Under the pieces are notes generated by a model. The model saw nothing but the letters and a program-made list of their open reading frames with translations. It searched no databases and was not told the origin of the DNA. A stretch of DNA of 64,000 nucleotides from Shimia sp. Alg240-R146 (GTDB lineage Bacteria; Pseudomonadota; Alphaproteobacteria; Rhodobacterales; Rhodobacteraceae). The translations under genes and the position numbers were made by a program. The stretch is from the NCBI RefSeq assembly GCF_947331465.1, contig NZ_CAMZOK010000003.1, positions 682,001-746,000 on the forward strand, in the 5' to 3' direction. Below are positions 53,855 through 63,422 of the stretch, one piece after another (positions within the stretch are counted from its first letter, which is position 1; each line of letters starts with the position of its first letter).

Positions 53855-55261
53855 TTAAATCTGGTGGTCCAACGGCCGCTCAAAAGCCCACACTGTGAGC
53901 TTTTCGGCAACGCCTCGAATGTCCTGATCAGTGAACTTTTGCAAGCCGTCCAGGCATTCGTCGCCACCCTCCGCCAACACTTCGGCCCGCATTCCATCGC
54001 TGATCACCAGCCGCGCATTCAGGCCCCGCGTCATGCTTTCCAGCCGCGACGCAACGTTGACCGTGTTGCCGACAACCGCAAATTCAAGCCGGTTCGCCCC
54101 GATGTCGGCAAGGACCGCCGGACCATAGTGCGCACCGAACCCGACCCGCAATGGCGGTTGCCCTTTGGCGATCCGTTTGGTGTTCCAATCGTCCACATCC
54201 GCCATCATCTGGCGCACGCATTGCATGGCATTTTGGGCGTCATGATCTGATGGGCTGGGCGTGCCAAACGTCGCCATCAGCCCGTCACCAAGGTACTTGT
54301 CCAACGTGCCTTCGTGGGAAAACACCGCCCGCTCCATTAGGCCATGAAAATCCCGAAGGGTGTCGATAACCTCCTCCGGTTTGCGGGTTGCGGCGAACTC
54401 CGTGAAGCTGACGATATCCACAAATAGCACCGCGATGTCATGGCTTCGGATCTGTTTGAGCGGCTCATCATTCTGGCTCAACTCTTCGACAACATTGGGT
54501 GAGAAATACCGCGAAAGGTTGGTCCGCTCCCGCTCAAGCGACGCATTTGACCGCATCAGCGCATTGAACCGACGCACACCAAGGCCAAGGACAAAAGCGA
54601 CCAGAACAAAGATCACAATTTCCTGAACGCGTTGCTGCACGTTGAAGAGGTTGGGGTCCACTTGCTCTGCCAGCCCCGGAAAGTCGGCAAGTGCTCCGTC
54701 GATTGCTTCGCTGATGCCCGGAATTGGCTCAGCAAACCAAATCGAGAGACCCAAAGCAGCCGCCCACATCATGCCTGTCCACGTGCCTATCGCGATCACG
54801 GTCCGCCAAGAATACGCCAACGTGCCAGCGGCCAGAATAAGGAAAAAGTACTGAAAGTTGCCGAACTGGAACTGCATCGCCTGCGGCCAGTCGGCGTGAG
54901 CAATCGGATTGGGACCGATCATGCCCACAACCATTATGAAAAGGTCCACAAAGATCAAAAGTAACTCTAACCGGGATTTGCCAACCCGACCAACTCTACG
55001 GATTAACCATCCGTTGAGACACAACAGCAGCAGAATGAATTCGTAGTAAAAAACGTCAGGCCACGGCGCGGTAAACAGCAAAAAGACACCGACCACAGCC
55101 ATCGCCACCCAACGCGCGATAACGGCAAGTTCCAAGCCTTCGCGCTTGTGTTTTTCAAGCACAGCCTCGGTATAGCTGTCGTCTCGAAATCCGTCGTCGT
55201 CAAAGTGATCAAGCACTACGGTTCTATCGCCGTGTGTGTCCGTCGCGGTGTTCTGGGCCAT
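53855..55261 (-). CDS. Membrane-anchored class III adenylate/guanylate cyclase
   Basis: A 468-residue cyclase. N-terminal about 45-230 has six hydrophobic segments, then a linker and the catalytic domain (about 270-450). Metal-binding Asp residues are in AVLFVDIVSF (near 283) and KYLGDGLMATF (near 324), with the dimer-interface NRLEFAVVGNTVNVASRLE. It makes cAMP or cGMP. The integral-membrane N-terminus could sense a membrane or redox cue. It is convergent with alkB, 11 nt away. A second, soluble cyclase is at 59088-60659. Confidence 0.9.
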   Translation of the reverse strand: MAQNTATDTHGDRTVVLDHFDDDGFRDDSYTEAVLEKHKREGLELAVIARWVAMAVVGVFLLFTAPWPDVFYYEFILLLLCLNGWLIRRVGRVGKSRLELLLIFVDLFIMVVGMIGPNPIAHADWPQAMQFQFGNFQYFFLILAAGTLAYSWRTVIAIGTWTGMMWAAALGLSIWFAEPIPGISEAIDGALADFPGLAEQVDPNLFNVQQRVQEIVIFVLVAFVLGLGVRRFNALMRSNASLERERTNLSRYFSPNVVEELSQNDEPLKQIRSHDIAVLFVDIVSFTEFAATRKPEEVIDTLRDFHGLMERAVFSHEGTLDKYLGDGLMATFGTPSPSDHDAQNAMQCVRQMMADVDDWNTKRIAKGQPPLRVGFGAHYGPAVLADIGANRLEFAVVGNTVNVASRLESMTRGLNARLVISDGMRAEVLAEGGDECLDGLQKFTDQDIRGVAEKLTVWAFERPLDHQI

Positions 55262-55331
55262 TTTGCCTGGTCCTCCCTGCTCCGTTGCACAAAATAGGTG
55301 CGCTTTGAGTCTATCACACCCCCCAAACGAG

Positions 55332-55359
55332 AAAAAACCCCGCCGTCAGAACGGCGGGG
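55332..55359 (-). terminator. Intrinsic terminator of ccrM
   Basis: On the minus strand CCCCGCCGU, loop UCUG, ACGGCGGGG, then six U; 70 nt after the ccrM stop. Confidence 0.9.
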
Positions 55360-55429
55360 CAAGTCATGGTGCCTGCCTGACCATTCTGGACGGCGGCACC
55401 GGCGGTATCACTTGAGTGATCTGCTAAAT

Positions 55430-56638
<1,209 letters not shown>

Positions 56639-56651
56639 AACGACTTAGTTT

Positions 56652-57269
56652 TTACTCTTGATACAAGATATTGTGTACCGGCTTGAACGAACGTCTATGA
56701 TGTGGGGTTACACCAAGATTTTGCAGTGCCGCTTTGTGGCTTTTTGATGGATATCCGGCGTTTGTGTCCCATCCATAGCCAGGAAACTGTTGCGCCAAAT
56801 CCATCATGATGTCGTCGCGTGCGATTTTTGCCACGATAGATGCCGCCGCAATCGACACTGATTTGCCATCCCCTTTGACCACTGCCTCTGACGTCAACGT
56901 CAAGTTGCTTGGGATCAAATTTCCATCAATCAACAAGTAGTCCGGTGCAGGATCAAGTGCCGCCACAGCCCGTTCCATCGCCAAATGACTGGCGCGTAGA
57001 ATGTTGATCTCGTCGATTTCCGCGACCGATGCATGCGCGACTGACACTTGCGCGGTTGCCCAGATCTCTTTTGCAATCGCTTCACGTTTCTTGGCGGACA
57101 GTTTTTTGGAGTCATTCAATCCGGCGGGTATCCGCATGGGGTCAAGGATGACAGCTGCCGCCGTGACGGGGCCAGCCAAGGGGCCGCGACCCACTTCGTC
57201 CACTCCGGCGACACGTGTGGCGCCTTTTGAAAGCGCACGGTCTTCGAGAGAAAAATCGGGATAATCCAT
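56652..57269 (-). CDS. rnhB: Ribonuclease HII
   Basis: A 205-residue enzyme that cuts RNA in RNA-DNA hybrids. The catalytic DEDD residues are seen in VAGVDEVGRGPLAGPV (Asp24, Glu25), YLLIDGNLIPSN and KIARDDIMMD. The GRG motif is kept. ATG at 57269 gives the usual length. It is followed by ccrM 107 nt downstream on the same strand, an order common in roseobacters. Confidence 0.95.
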   Translation of the reverse strand: MDYPDFSLEDRALSKGATRVAGVDEVGRGPLAGPVTAAAVILDPMRIPAGLNDSKKLSAKKREAIAKEIWATAQVSVAHASVAEIDEINILRASHLAMERAVAALDPAPDYLLIDGNLIPSNLTLTSEAVVKGDGKSVSIAAASIVAKIARDDIMMDLAQQFPGYGWDTNAGYPSKSHKAALQNLGVTPHHRRSFKPVHNILYQE

Positions 57270-57304
57270 ACCGCCTGAGAAGCATTTCACGTCGGCCAAA
57301 TCAA

Positions 57305-57335
57305 CAAAAAACCGGGGCACATTTCTGTGCCCCGG
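57305..57335 (-). terminator. Intrinsic terminator upstream of rnhB
   Basis: On the minus strand CCGGGGCACA, loop GAAA, UGUGCCCCGG, then a run of U. It ends the transcript of the hypothetical gene at 57375-57830 and insulates rnhB. Confidence 0.9.
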
Positions 57336-57374
57336 CCTCGGTTACCGGTCTGTGCCGGCTTTCTGCCCGATGGT

Positions 57375-57830
57375 TCAGTGCCAGCTGACGTCAAAGCCCT
57401 TGCGATTCAGGCATTGGGTTTTGTACCCCGTCACCTTGCGTCCATATTGGTTGATCGCCTTGAAATGACATTCTTGAGGCAACCGGTGCGTGCGAGCGCG
57501 GGCCTGTGTCAAACACCCTGTCCCATAAGCTTGCACCTTACGTCCTCCGCGGAGAGTAAAGGTCTTGGAGCACCGGCGAGGCAAAATGCTCCGCCCCGGA
57601 CGCCGGTCCGGCAAGATGTCACGGGGCTGTGGATCCCGTGGCCGCGTAACTACAATCGGCTCAGGGTCATTGTTGTTGGCGACAGCGCTGCCGATGATGA
57701 CCAAAGCTGTGGTGCCAAACAAAATCTTGGCAAGATCATCATTGCTCAGCGCACGAGCGGGTAGTGCGGAAATGCCTGTCACCGTCATAGCGAGGCCGAG
57801 AATGGTGGCGATAAACTGTTTGGAGGTCAT
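57375..57830 (-). CDS. Hypothetical secreted cysteine-containing protein
   Basis: A 151-residue protein with an N-terminal signal-like segment (MTSKQFIATILGLAMTVTG). The middle is Pro/Arg-rich (PRDPQPRDILPDRRPGRS). The C-terminal domain has four cysteines in a spaced pattern (RRCSK, TGCLT, QECHF, TQCLN) and a repeated aromatic/Lys motif, suggesting two disulfides. I do not recognise a family. GGAAAG precedes ATG at 57830. It is divergent from the small gene at 58004 and ends in a strong terminator. Confidence 0.6.
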   Translation of the reverse strand: MTSKQFIATILGLAMTVTGISALPARALSNDDLAKILFGTTALVIIGSAVANNNDPEPIVVTRPRDPQPRDILPDRRPGRSILPRRCSKTFTLRGGRKVQAYGTGCLTQARARTHRLPQECHFKAINQYGRKVTGYKTQCLNRKGFDVSWH

Positions 57831-58003
57831 GGTGTGTCTTTCCTGTTGGAGGCTGCTCGAAAAGTGACGCATGGGCGTCGGTGATGCCCCAACATGGCCT
57901 CGCCTAGAAAAACCGCTCAATATCAGCCATTTGTTATGCGATATCCCCGACATTCCGAGCGCTGGTTATTGAATATCAAGCGGTTTGAGCGCAGTGTTTG
58001 GCC

Positions 58004-58306
58004 ATGTTCAAACAGCTTTCATATTCCCTTCGCCTGCTCGCAATCCCGGTCGCGCTTGTTTTGGCTTCTCCTGCTGCGGCTGCTGATTGCTACGCCGACT
58101 ACAAGGCCAAAAAGGACAACCCGTTGCGGCTGCACTATGGTGTGGTCGCTCTGCGATCTGGCTGCGACAAACCCTCGGCGCGTGCCGAGGTCGCAAACCG
58201 CATCGCCAAAGACGGGTGGACTTTGCTAAACGTTCTCTCGGTATTTGACGAAACCGAACTCTCTGGAAAGGAAGCCAGTGCAGGGCAATTCTACCTCTTC
58301 TACTGA
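58004..58306 (+). CDS. Hypothetical small secreted protein
   Basis: A 100-residue protein with a signal peptide (hydrophobic stretch LLAIPVALVLASPAAAA). The mature chain starts DCYADYKAKK and ends EASAGQFYLFY, with two cysteines (DCY and SGCDK). I recognise no family by name. The start codon ATG at 58004 lacks a clear ribosome-binding site. Its last 29 nt overlap the membrane-protein gene, implying coupling and a joint role. Confidence 0.6.
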   Translation: MFKQLSYSLRLLAIPVALVLASPAAAADCYADYKAKKDNPLRLHYGVVALRSGCDKPSARAEVANRIAKDGWTLLNVLSVFDETELSGKEASAGQFYLFY

Positions 58307-58982
58307 CTTGCGCCGCAGCGGTGGCCGCATCGTCAGCCTTGGCATCGGAGCAATCATTGCCCTTCTTCTTGTAGGCACGATTGTTTTGGTCTTCACGCTG
58401 CCGGACGCCAACGCATTTAATCTGCGGGTTGAACAGCTGTTTTTGGAAAACGACACGCTGACCGGTCAGGCGGAAATCAAGCTTCTGGAAATTCTCGCAC
58501 AGTCCGGCACAGCCTTTGCCGATACGCTTGCAAGTTACCGACTGGTGCTCCTTGTGCTTTTGGTCTTTGCAACTGCGATGATGATTGCAGCACTGGTTTT
58601 TCTTGTGGCGTTGGTGATGATGAATCGCCGCATGGCACAAATTGAGCGCGCGGGCATTCAGGTGAACTCCCTCATCGTCAGCCGCGACGAGAAAACCGTC
58701 TACCTCAACAACATGGGCTTCAAGCTGACGGACGCGGCGATGGAAACGCTGTCGGTATTGGCCGAGGCGCGGCTGGATGATGATGTGATTTCCGGCATAG
58801 AGATCGAGGCCGTGATCTCTGGAAAATCGGCAGCCGATTGTGATGAAGCCGCAGGAGCCACCCGGATCAAAAGACTACGTGACAGTCTCGGAAATCAGAT
58901 GGTGAGCGAGCTTTTGGTCAAAAACATCGCGCGCAAAGGCTATATGTTGGCCATCGACAAAGACGTGATCCGCGTCCTGTAA
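58278..58982 (+). CDS. Two-TM protein with C-terminal winged-helix-like domain
   Basis: A 234-residue protein: TM1 about 17-42, a short extracytoplasmic part (about 45-80, NAFNLRVEQLFLENDTL), TM2 about 84-113, and a cytoplasmic C-terminus. The final about 110 residues include NSLIVSRDEKTVYLNNMGFKLTDAAMETL and TRIKRLRDSLG...ARKGYMLA. This echoes the OmpR-type winged helix (LT..E..lL, RLRxKL, GxGYxL). GTG at 58278 has AAAGGA 5 nt upstream and overlaps the secreted-protein gene by 29 nt. A membrane-bound regulator is a hypothesis only. Confidence 0.55.
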   Translation: MQGNSTSSTDLRRSGGRIVSLGIGAIIALLLVGTIVLVFTLPDANAFNLRVEQLFLENDTLTGQAEIKLLEILAQSGTAFADTLASYRLVLLVLLVFATAMMIAALVFLVALVMMNRRMAQIERAGIQVNSLIVSRDEKTVYLNNMGFKLTDAAMETLSVLAEARLDDDVISGIEIEAVISGKSAADCDEAAGATRIKRLRDSLGNQMVSELLVKNIARKGYMLAIDKDVIRVL

Positions 58983-59087
58983 TCTGAAGGCTTGTCGCGG
59001 TGTCTCGGATATATGACACGTCAGCAGTCTTGGATTTCGAGGCATCAGCCCTCACATTACCCACAACATGATAGGGAGGGCAGCCCC

Positions 59088-60659
59088 ATGGAAGGGTCCC
59101 GGTTTAACAGTGCGTCGGGCTATGGCATCGACATCGAAACAGTGGAGGGTCGTGTTCGAATCCTACGAGATGGCGTGGTGTTGGCCGACAGCATACGCGC
59201 CAAAGTGATGTATGAGACCCGCTTGTCACCTCAAATCTACCTGCCTCTGGAAGACATCAAAGTCGCGCTGTCAGACCAAACCGATCTGAAAACCTTTTGC
59301 CCTTTCAAAGGCACGGCACGGTACCGTGACATGGTTCTGGACGGCGAAATCATTCCCAACGGTGCGTGGTCCTATGACGACGCACTGCCGGAAAGTCGCG
59401 GCATCAACGGCTTTATCGGCTTTCTGCCTTCGAGCTATACCGACGTTGACCTTGGTAAAGTGCAACTCGACGCTGGCGTCGCGGGCAACATCTCCGGCCC
59501 GCTGGTGGACTGGTTGATGCGCGGCGCGGCCTTTGAGCCTACGCCCGAGGATTTCATCCGCGCATTGGGCGAAAAGATGATCGAGAGCGGAATTGCGCTC
59601 TACCGGATGTCCACCATGATCTGGTCTCTCCACCCGATGATTGCCGGCAAAAACTATATCTGGACTCGCGACTCGGACGAGATCCGGACGTTCGCGCCGT
59701 CCTATGAACTTTTTGAGCATCGCAGCTTCATTAACTCTCCGCTTCACCATGTATCCAATGGGCTTGGCGGCGTGCGTCAAATGCTGGACGTGCCAGACGA
59801 CAAGATGCAATTCCCGATCATGAAAGACCTCAAGGATGAGGGCGCGACAGATTACGTTGCCATGCCGCTGTTTTTTTCCAACGGACAGGTGAATGTTCTT
59901 ACCTTGACCAGTGACCATCCCAACGGTTTCACGACTGCCAACCTTGGCCTGATCTTCGAAGTTTCCAGCGTCATCAGCCGCTTCTTTGAGGTTTTCACCC
60001 AAAAAGAGAACGCGCAATCCCTTTTAGAAACGTACGTCGGGCGCCGCTCCGGCGCGCGTGTTCTTGGTGGCGAAATTCGGCGTGGTGACGGCGATGAAAT
60101 CGATGCCGCCATCATGTTCTGCGATTTGCGCGGCTCTACCAGTCTCGAAGAGACTCTGGGCCGCGATGCCTACATCGAACTTCTGAATGGGTTCTTTGAC
60201 ACAGTGTCTGCAGTTGTCCACGACACAGGTGGGGAGGTTTTAAAGTTCATTGGTGACGCTGTTTTGGCCGTGTTCCCTGACCATGAAAAAGGCACCGAAG
60301 GCTGCATCAACGCCATTGAAGCCTGCAAACGCATTGTCGCCGAGCTGGATGCGGCGTCTCAAGAACGATCGCAGCGCGTAGAATGTTCCATCGGTGTCAG
60401 CCATGGCAGCGTGACCTATGGAAATGTTGGCTCTCAGGAGCGGTTGGATTTCACCGTCATCGGTCAACCCGCAAATGTCGCAGCCCGCCTAGGTGACTAT
60501 GGCAAAAAAGTCGGCCACCGCATCGTCGTGTCTCAGGATTTGGCTGACCAATGCGATGACTGCATCCCGCTTGGCCCTGTTTCTTTGCACAACGTTTCCG
60601 AACCTGTTGAAAGCTTTGCAGTCAGCGCAGGCGTGCCGAAACCTGCGGAACTGGTGTAA
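59088..60659 (+). CDS. DUF427-class III adenylate/guanylate cyclase fusion
   Basis: A 523-residue soluble protein in three parts. Residues about 12-105 are a DUF427 domain (GRVRILRDGVVLADS, LPLEDIKVAL, FCPFKGTARYRDM). About 115-325 resembles a GAF-like sensor. About 335-515 is a class III cyclase with Asp residues in MFCDLRGSTS (near 346) and FIGDAVLAVF (near 387) and the dimer segment QERLDFTVIGQPANVAARLG. It likely produces cAMP on a signal sensed by the N-terminal parts. ATG at 59088 follows GGGAGGG. Confidence 0.85.
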   Translation: MEGSRFNSASGYGIDIETVEGRVRILRDGVVLADSIRAKVMYETRLSPQIYLPLEDIKVALSDQTDLKTFCPFKGTARYRDMVLDGEIIPNGAWSYDDALPESRGINGFIGFLPSSYTDVDLGKVQLDAGVAGNISGPLVDWLMRGAAFEPTPEDFIRALGEKMIESGIALYRMSTMIWSLHPMIAGKNYIWTRDSDEIRTFAPSYELFEHRSFINSPLHHVSNGLGGVRQMLDVPDDKMQFPIMKDLKDEGATDYVAMPLFFSNGQVNVLTLTSDHPNGFTTANLGLIFEVSSVISRFFEVFTQKENAQSLLETYVGRRSGARVLGGEIRRGDGDEIDAAIMFCDLRGSTSLEETLGRDAYIELLNGFFDTVSAVVHDTGGEVLKFIGDAVLAVFPDHEKGTEGCINAIEACKRIVAELDAASQERSQRVECSIGVSHGSVTYGNVGSQERLDFTVIGQPANVAARLGDYGKKVGHRIVVSQDLADQCDDCIPLGPVSLHNVSEPVESFAVSAGVPKPAELV

Positions 60660-60676
60660 TCTGGAGCCTAACCGCT

Positions 60677-60696
60677 TGAACACTCTGAGATGTTCA
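60677..60696. promoter_or_regulatory. Palindrome upstream of the LacI-family gene
   Basis: TGAACA, 8 nt, TGTTCA is a 6-bp perfect inverted repeat 37 nt before the regulator ATG. It may be an autoregulatory operator. Confidence 0.4.
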
Positions 60697-60732
60697 CGCT
60701 AGCATCACAAACAGATCAGCGGGAAAACAACA

Positions 60733-61749
60733 ATGACACAAAACAACCGTTCTTTGACCCTTCGCGATGTCTCAGAGGCTTCCGGCGTTTCCGAAATGAC
60801 CGTCAGCCGCGTGCTGCGCAATCGGGGCGACGTTTCTGCCACTACACGCGAAAAGGTTCTGACGGCCGCCAAGGACCTTGGGTATGTGCCAAACAAAATT
60901 GCAGGCGCGCTTGCCAGCCAACGGGTCAATCTTGTGGCGGTTATCATCCCCTCGCTGTCGAACATGGTTTTCCCCGAAGTTCTCGCTGGCGTTAGTCAGG
61001 TTCTGGAGGACACCGAGCTGCAGCCTGTTGTGGGCGTAACTGACTACCTTCCGGAAAAAGAGGAAAAAGTTCTCTATGAGATGCTGTCGTGGCGTCCGTC
61101 CGGCGTGATAATTGCCGGCCTGGAACATACCGAAGCTGCGCGCGCCATGATGAACGCCAGCGGCATTCCCGTGGTCGAAATCATGGATGCTGACGGAGAG
61201 GCCGTAGATGCGATGGTCGGCATTTCGCATCGCCGCGCTGGCCGCGTGATGGCCGCCTCGATCTTGGAGGCCGGGTACAAAAAGATTGCCTTCCTCGGCA
61301 CCAAAATGCCGCTGGATCACCGCGCCCGCAAACGCTTTGAAGGGTTCACCGAAACTCTCGCAAAGTCCGGTATCGAAGTGGCAGAACGCGAATTCTATTC
61401 AGGCGGGTCAGCCCTCGCCAAAGGGCGGGAGATGACTGAAGCGGTGCTAAAACGGTCCCCCGACATCGATTTCATCTACTATTCTAACGACATGATTGGC
61501 GCCGGTGGGCTGCTCTATCTGATGGAAAAAGGCATCGACGTGCCGGGGCAAATAGGCCTTGCAGGTTTCAATGGCGTTGAACTGTTGCAAGGGTTGCCCC
61601 GTCAATTGGCCACCATGGACGCCTGCCGTCGAGAAATTGGTGTGAAGGCTGCAGAAATCATTGCGTCCCGCGTCAATGGAGACGACACCGACAAGTCGGT
61701 GACCCTGACACCAAAAATCAGCTTTGGTGATACACTGCTTAGAAAGTGA
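60733..61749 (+). CDS. LacI/GntR-family transcriptional regulator
   Basis: A 338-residue regulator. N-terminal LacI helix-turn-helix (LTLRDVSEASGVSEMTVSR, VSATTREKV and hinge LGYVPNKIAGALAS), then a periplasmic-binding-protein-type sugar domain (VNLVAVIIPSLSNMVFPEV, YYSNDMIGAGGLLYL, GLAGFNGVEL). It most resembles gluconate-type GntR regulators. No adjacent sugar catabolic genes are visible, so its target is elsewhere or itself. Confidence 0.92.
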   Translation: MTQNNRSLTLRDVSEASGVSEMTVSRVLRNRGDVSATTREKVLTAAKDLGYVPNKIAGALASQRVNLVAVIIPSLSNMVFPEVLAGVSQVLEDTELQPVVGVTDYLPEKEEKVLYEMLSWRPSGVIIAGLEHTEAARAMMNASGIPVVEIMDADGEAVDAMVGISHRRAGRVMAASILEAGYKKIAFLGTKMPLDHRARKRFEGFTETLAKSGIEVAEREFYSGGSALAKGREMTEAVLKRSPDIDFIYYSNDMIGAGGLLYLMEKGIDVPGQIGLAGFNGVELLQGLPRQLATMDACRREIGVKAAEIIASRVNGDDTDKSVTLTPKISFGDTLLRK

Positions 61750-62658
61750 TTACTTTTTGTGTTTGGCGATGCGGGCATCTGCAGCCCGCAGCGCCTTGCG
61801 GAACACCGGCGCACCACGGCGTGCTAAAACAGCGGTGCAATAGCGGCGGATGAGCTTGGGCCTGTCCGCCTTTTCCAATGCTGACAGCATTTCCTTTTGA
61901 AACCGACTGATCTCACGTCGACGACGCAACAGTGTGTAAAACTCAGACTGCGTCATGGTTCCCGCGACACAGCCTTCGATCACAGGCTTCAAAACTCCCA
62001 TCAAAAGCCACAACGATGCAATGCGGTGCCCCATGAAACGACAGCGATACTTGGTCACGTTGTCGCCGCGATACAGCGCAGCATGCATCGCATCCAACGG
62101 CGCCCGTGGGTCGTAAAACACATGCACGGCCTCGGCCGAGGCGACCATGTCCGGCCCATAGGCATAGCGGCTGTGGAAATCACGCTTCCACACCTTGCGA
62201 TATCGCGTTTCCCAGCTTGCGATCTCGCGATCCAGCGTGGCCTGTGGCGAAATACAGATCACCGTCGCACCCGGTGCGGCGCTTGAAAACACCGATGCGG
62301 CATAAGCCCCCATCGAAGCGCCGTAAAAAATCACTTTTTCAAAGCCTTCAAAGAACCCATCGTCGCGCAGCCGATCAAAGAAATCATGCACTGAATCGTC
62401 GCGATACCATGTCCAGTCGTGCGCCATCAGGCCCAGCATCGACCAACCGCGTGACGTGACAAAATCATAGCCCCAGGGCATCCGATCATCGCCCCGCTCA
62501 TAAACGTGATCCAGATTTTCAAACGTCACGATTAGCGTTTTTCCACGCTCAACAAACAGCGCAGTATGCTCATCGCCAAGAGCCTCATAGAACCCTTCGG
62601 CCGCTCCGACTTTCTCAAGGTTGCGGCGCCATTCAAGTTGTGTTGGCTCTTTGGTCAC
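61750..62658 (-). CDS. Alpha/beta-hydrolase-like protein of a surface-modification cluster
   Basis: A 302-residue protein with a nucleophile elbow FYGASMGAYAA (Ser115) and an acid-containing strand VHVFYDPRAPLD near residue 180. The C-terminal third is Arg/Lys-rich and helical (LLRRRREISRFQKEML). The GTG start at 62658 shares one base with the sulfotransferase stop. I recognise related roseobacter proteins encoded beside sulfotransferases but no named function. It might be a hydrolase that edits a sulfated surface polymer, which is speculation. Confidence 0.7.
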   Translation of the reverse strand: MTKEPTQLEWRRNLEKVGAAEGFYEALGDEHTALFVERGKTLIVTFENLDHVYERGDDRMPWGYDFVTSRGWSMLGLMAHDWTWYRDDSVHDFFDRLRDDGFFEGFEKVIFYGASMGAYAASVFSSAAPGATVICISPQATLDREIASWETRYRKVWKRDFHSRYAYGPDMVASAEAVHVFYDPRAPLDAMHAALYRGDNVTKYRCRFMGHRIASLWLLMGVLKPVIEGCVAGTMTQSEFYTLLRRRREISRFQKEMLSALEKADRPKLIRRYCTAVLARRGAPVFRKALRAADARIAKHKK

Positions 62659-63419
62659 TACGCAGCCCGCGCGAGCCGTAGGCGCACGTCCTCATACATA
62701 TCGAAATCCTCGCCAAAGGCGGTTTCAATGTTGCGTCGATCGGCTGGCGTCATCGCCTCGATCATCTCGGCACTTGCCGATTTGTGACCAAGCGAGCGGC
62801 GCGTGTCCTGAACAACCGGTCGATCCGCGTCAAACAACGTTTTTACCACGAGATTGAGCGCCCCATTTAGATCCGCCATATCGCCTACAAAATCGTAATT
62901 GATGAAGTCGTAGGACACTTCTTTCCGCTGGCTCCGCCAATGGCGGTCAATGTCGCGTGCGGCCTCGTCTTGGGCCATGATATCTAGAAATTCAGACAGC
63001 GTGATATCATCATCAATTGGCCGATTGAGATGGCGCATCAGTTTAGCCTTCTGCTTCTCGCCTTTGACGATTTTGTCTGAGAATGACGACACCGTCCGGG
63101 CCACCGGTTCCCGCACCACAGTGAACTTAAAGACCTGCCGATCCGCCAATGCCTCCATCACCCGCGCCATCGTCAACCCGCGCGGGCCCGTCAACAAAAG
63201 TGACTGAGGCGGGGTGTGCACGCTTGTCATATCGATGGTTTCATCGCCATCGCCACGCACCTTGATCAGATTGTCCATCAACGTGGCCAATACTGTCGTG
63301 CAAGCGGCCTTGTGGTTTTTCATATAAAGGAACGGCTTGCCAAAAACCGGCACATTCACCAGTTGCAAAAAATGCTTGGTGTGCAAGTAGTTGTCCAGAA
63401 TGCGAGGGTGGTGATCCAT
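62658..63419 (-). CDS. Sulfotransferase family 2-type protein
   Basis: A 253-residue PAPS-dependent sulfotransferase. The 5'-phosphosulfate-binding loop is KNHKAACTT at 34-42 and the 3'-phosphate motif is VVREPVARTVSSFSDK at about 101-116. The pattern fits carbohydrate sulfotransferases. It lacks a membrane anchor, so it acts in the cytoplasm, probably on an LPS or exopolysaccharide precursor. It starts 3 nt after the glycosyltransferase-like gene. Confidence 0.85.
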   Translation of the reverse strand: MDHHPRILDNYLHTKHFLQLVNVPVFGKPFLYMKNHKAACTTVLATLMDNLIKVRGDGDETIDMTSVHTPPQSLLLTGPRGLTMARVMEALADRQVFKFTVVREPVARTVSSFSDKIVKGEKQKAKLMRHLNRPIDDDITLSEFLDIMAQDEAARDIDRHWRSQRKEVSYDFINYDFVGDMADLNGALNLVVKTLFDADRPVVQDTRRSLGHKSASAEMIEAMTPADRRNIETAFGEDFDMYEDVRLRLARAA

Positions 63420-63422
63420 CGC

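Noticed and set aside
57910-57986. Inverted repeat AAACCGCT...AGCGGTTT in the divergent region before the small secreted gene
   Set aside because: The arms are 61 nt apart, the flanking match is partial, and no leader transcript is established. Not strong enough to call.
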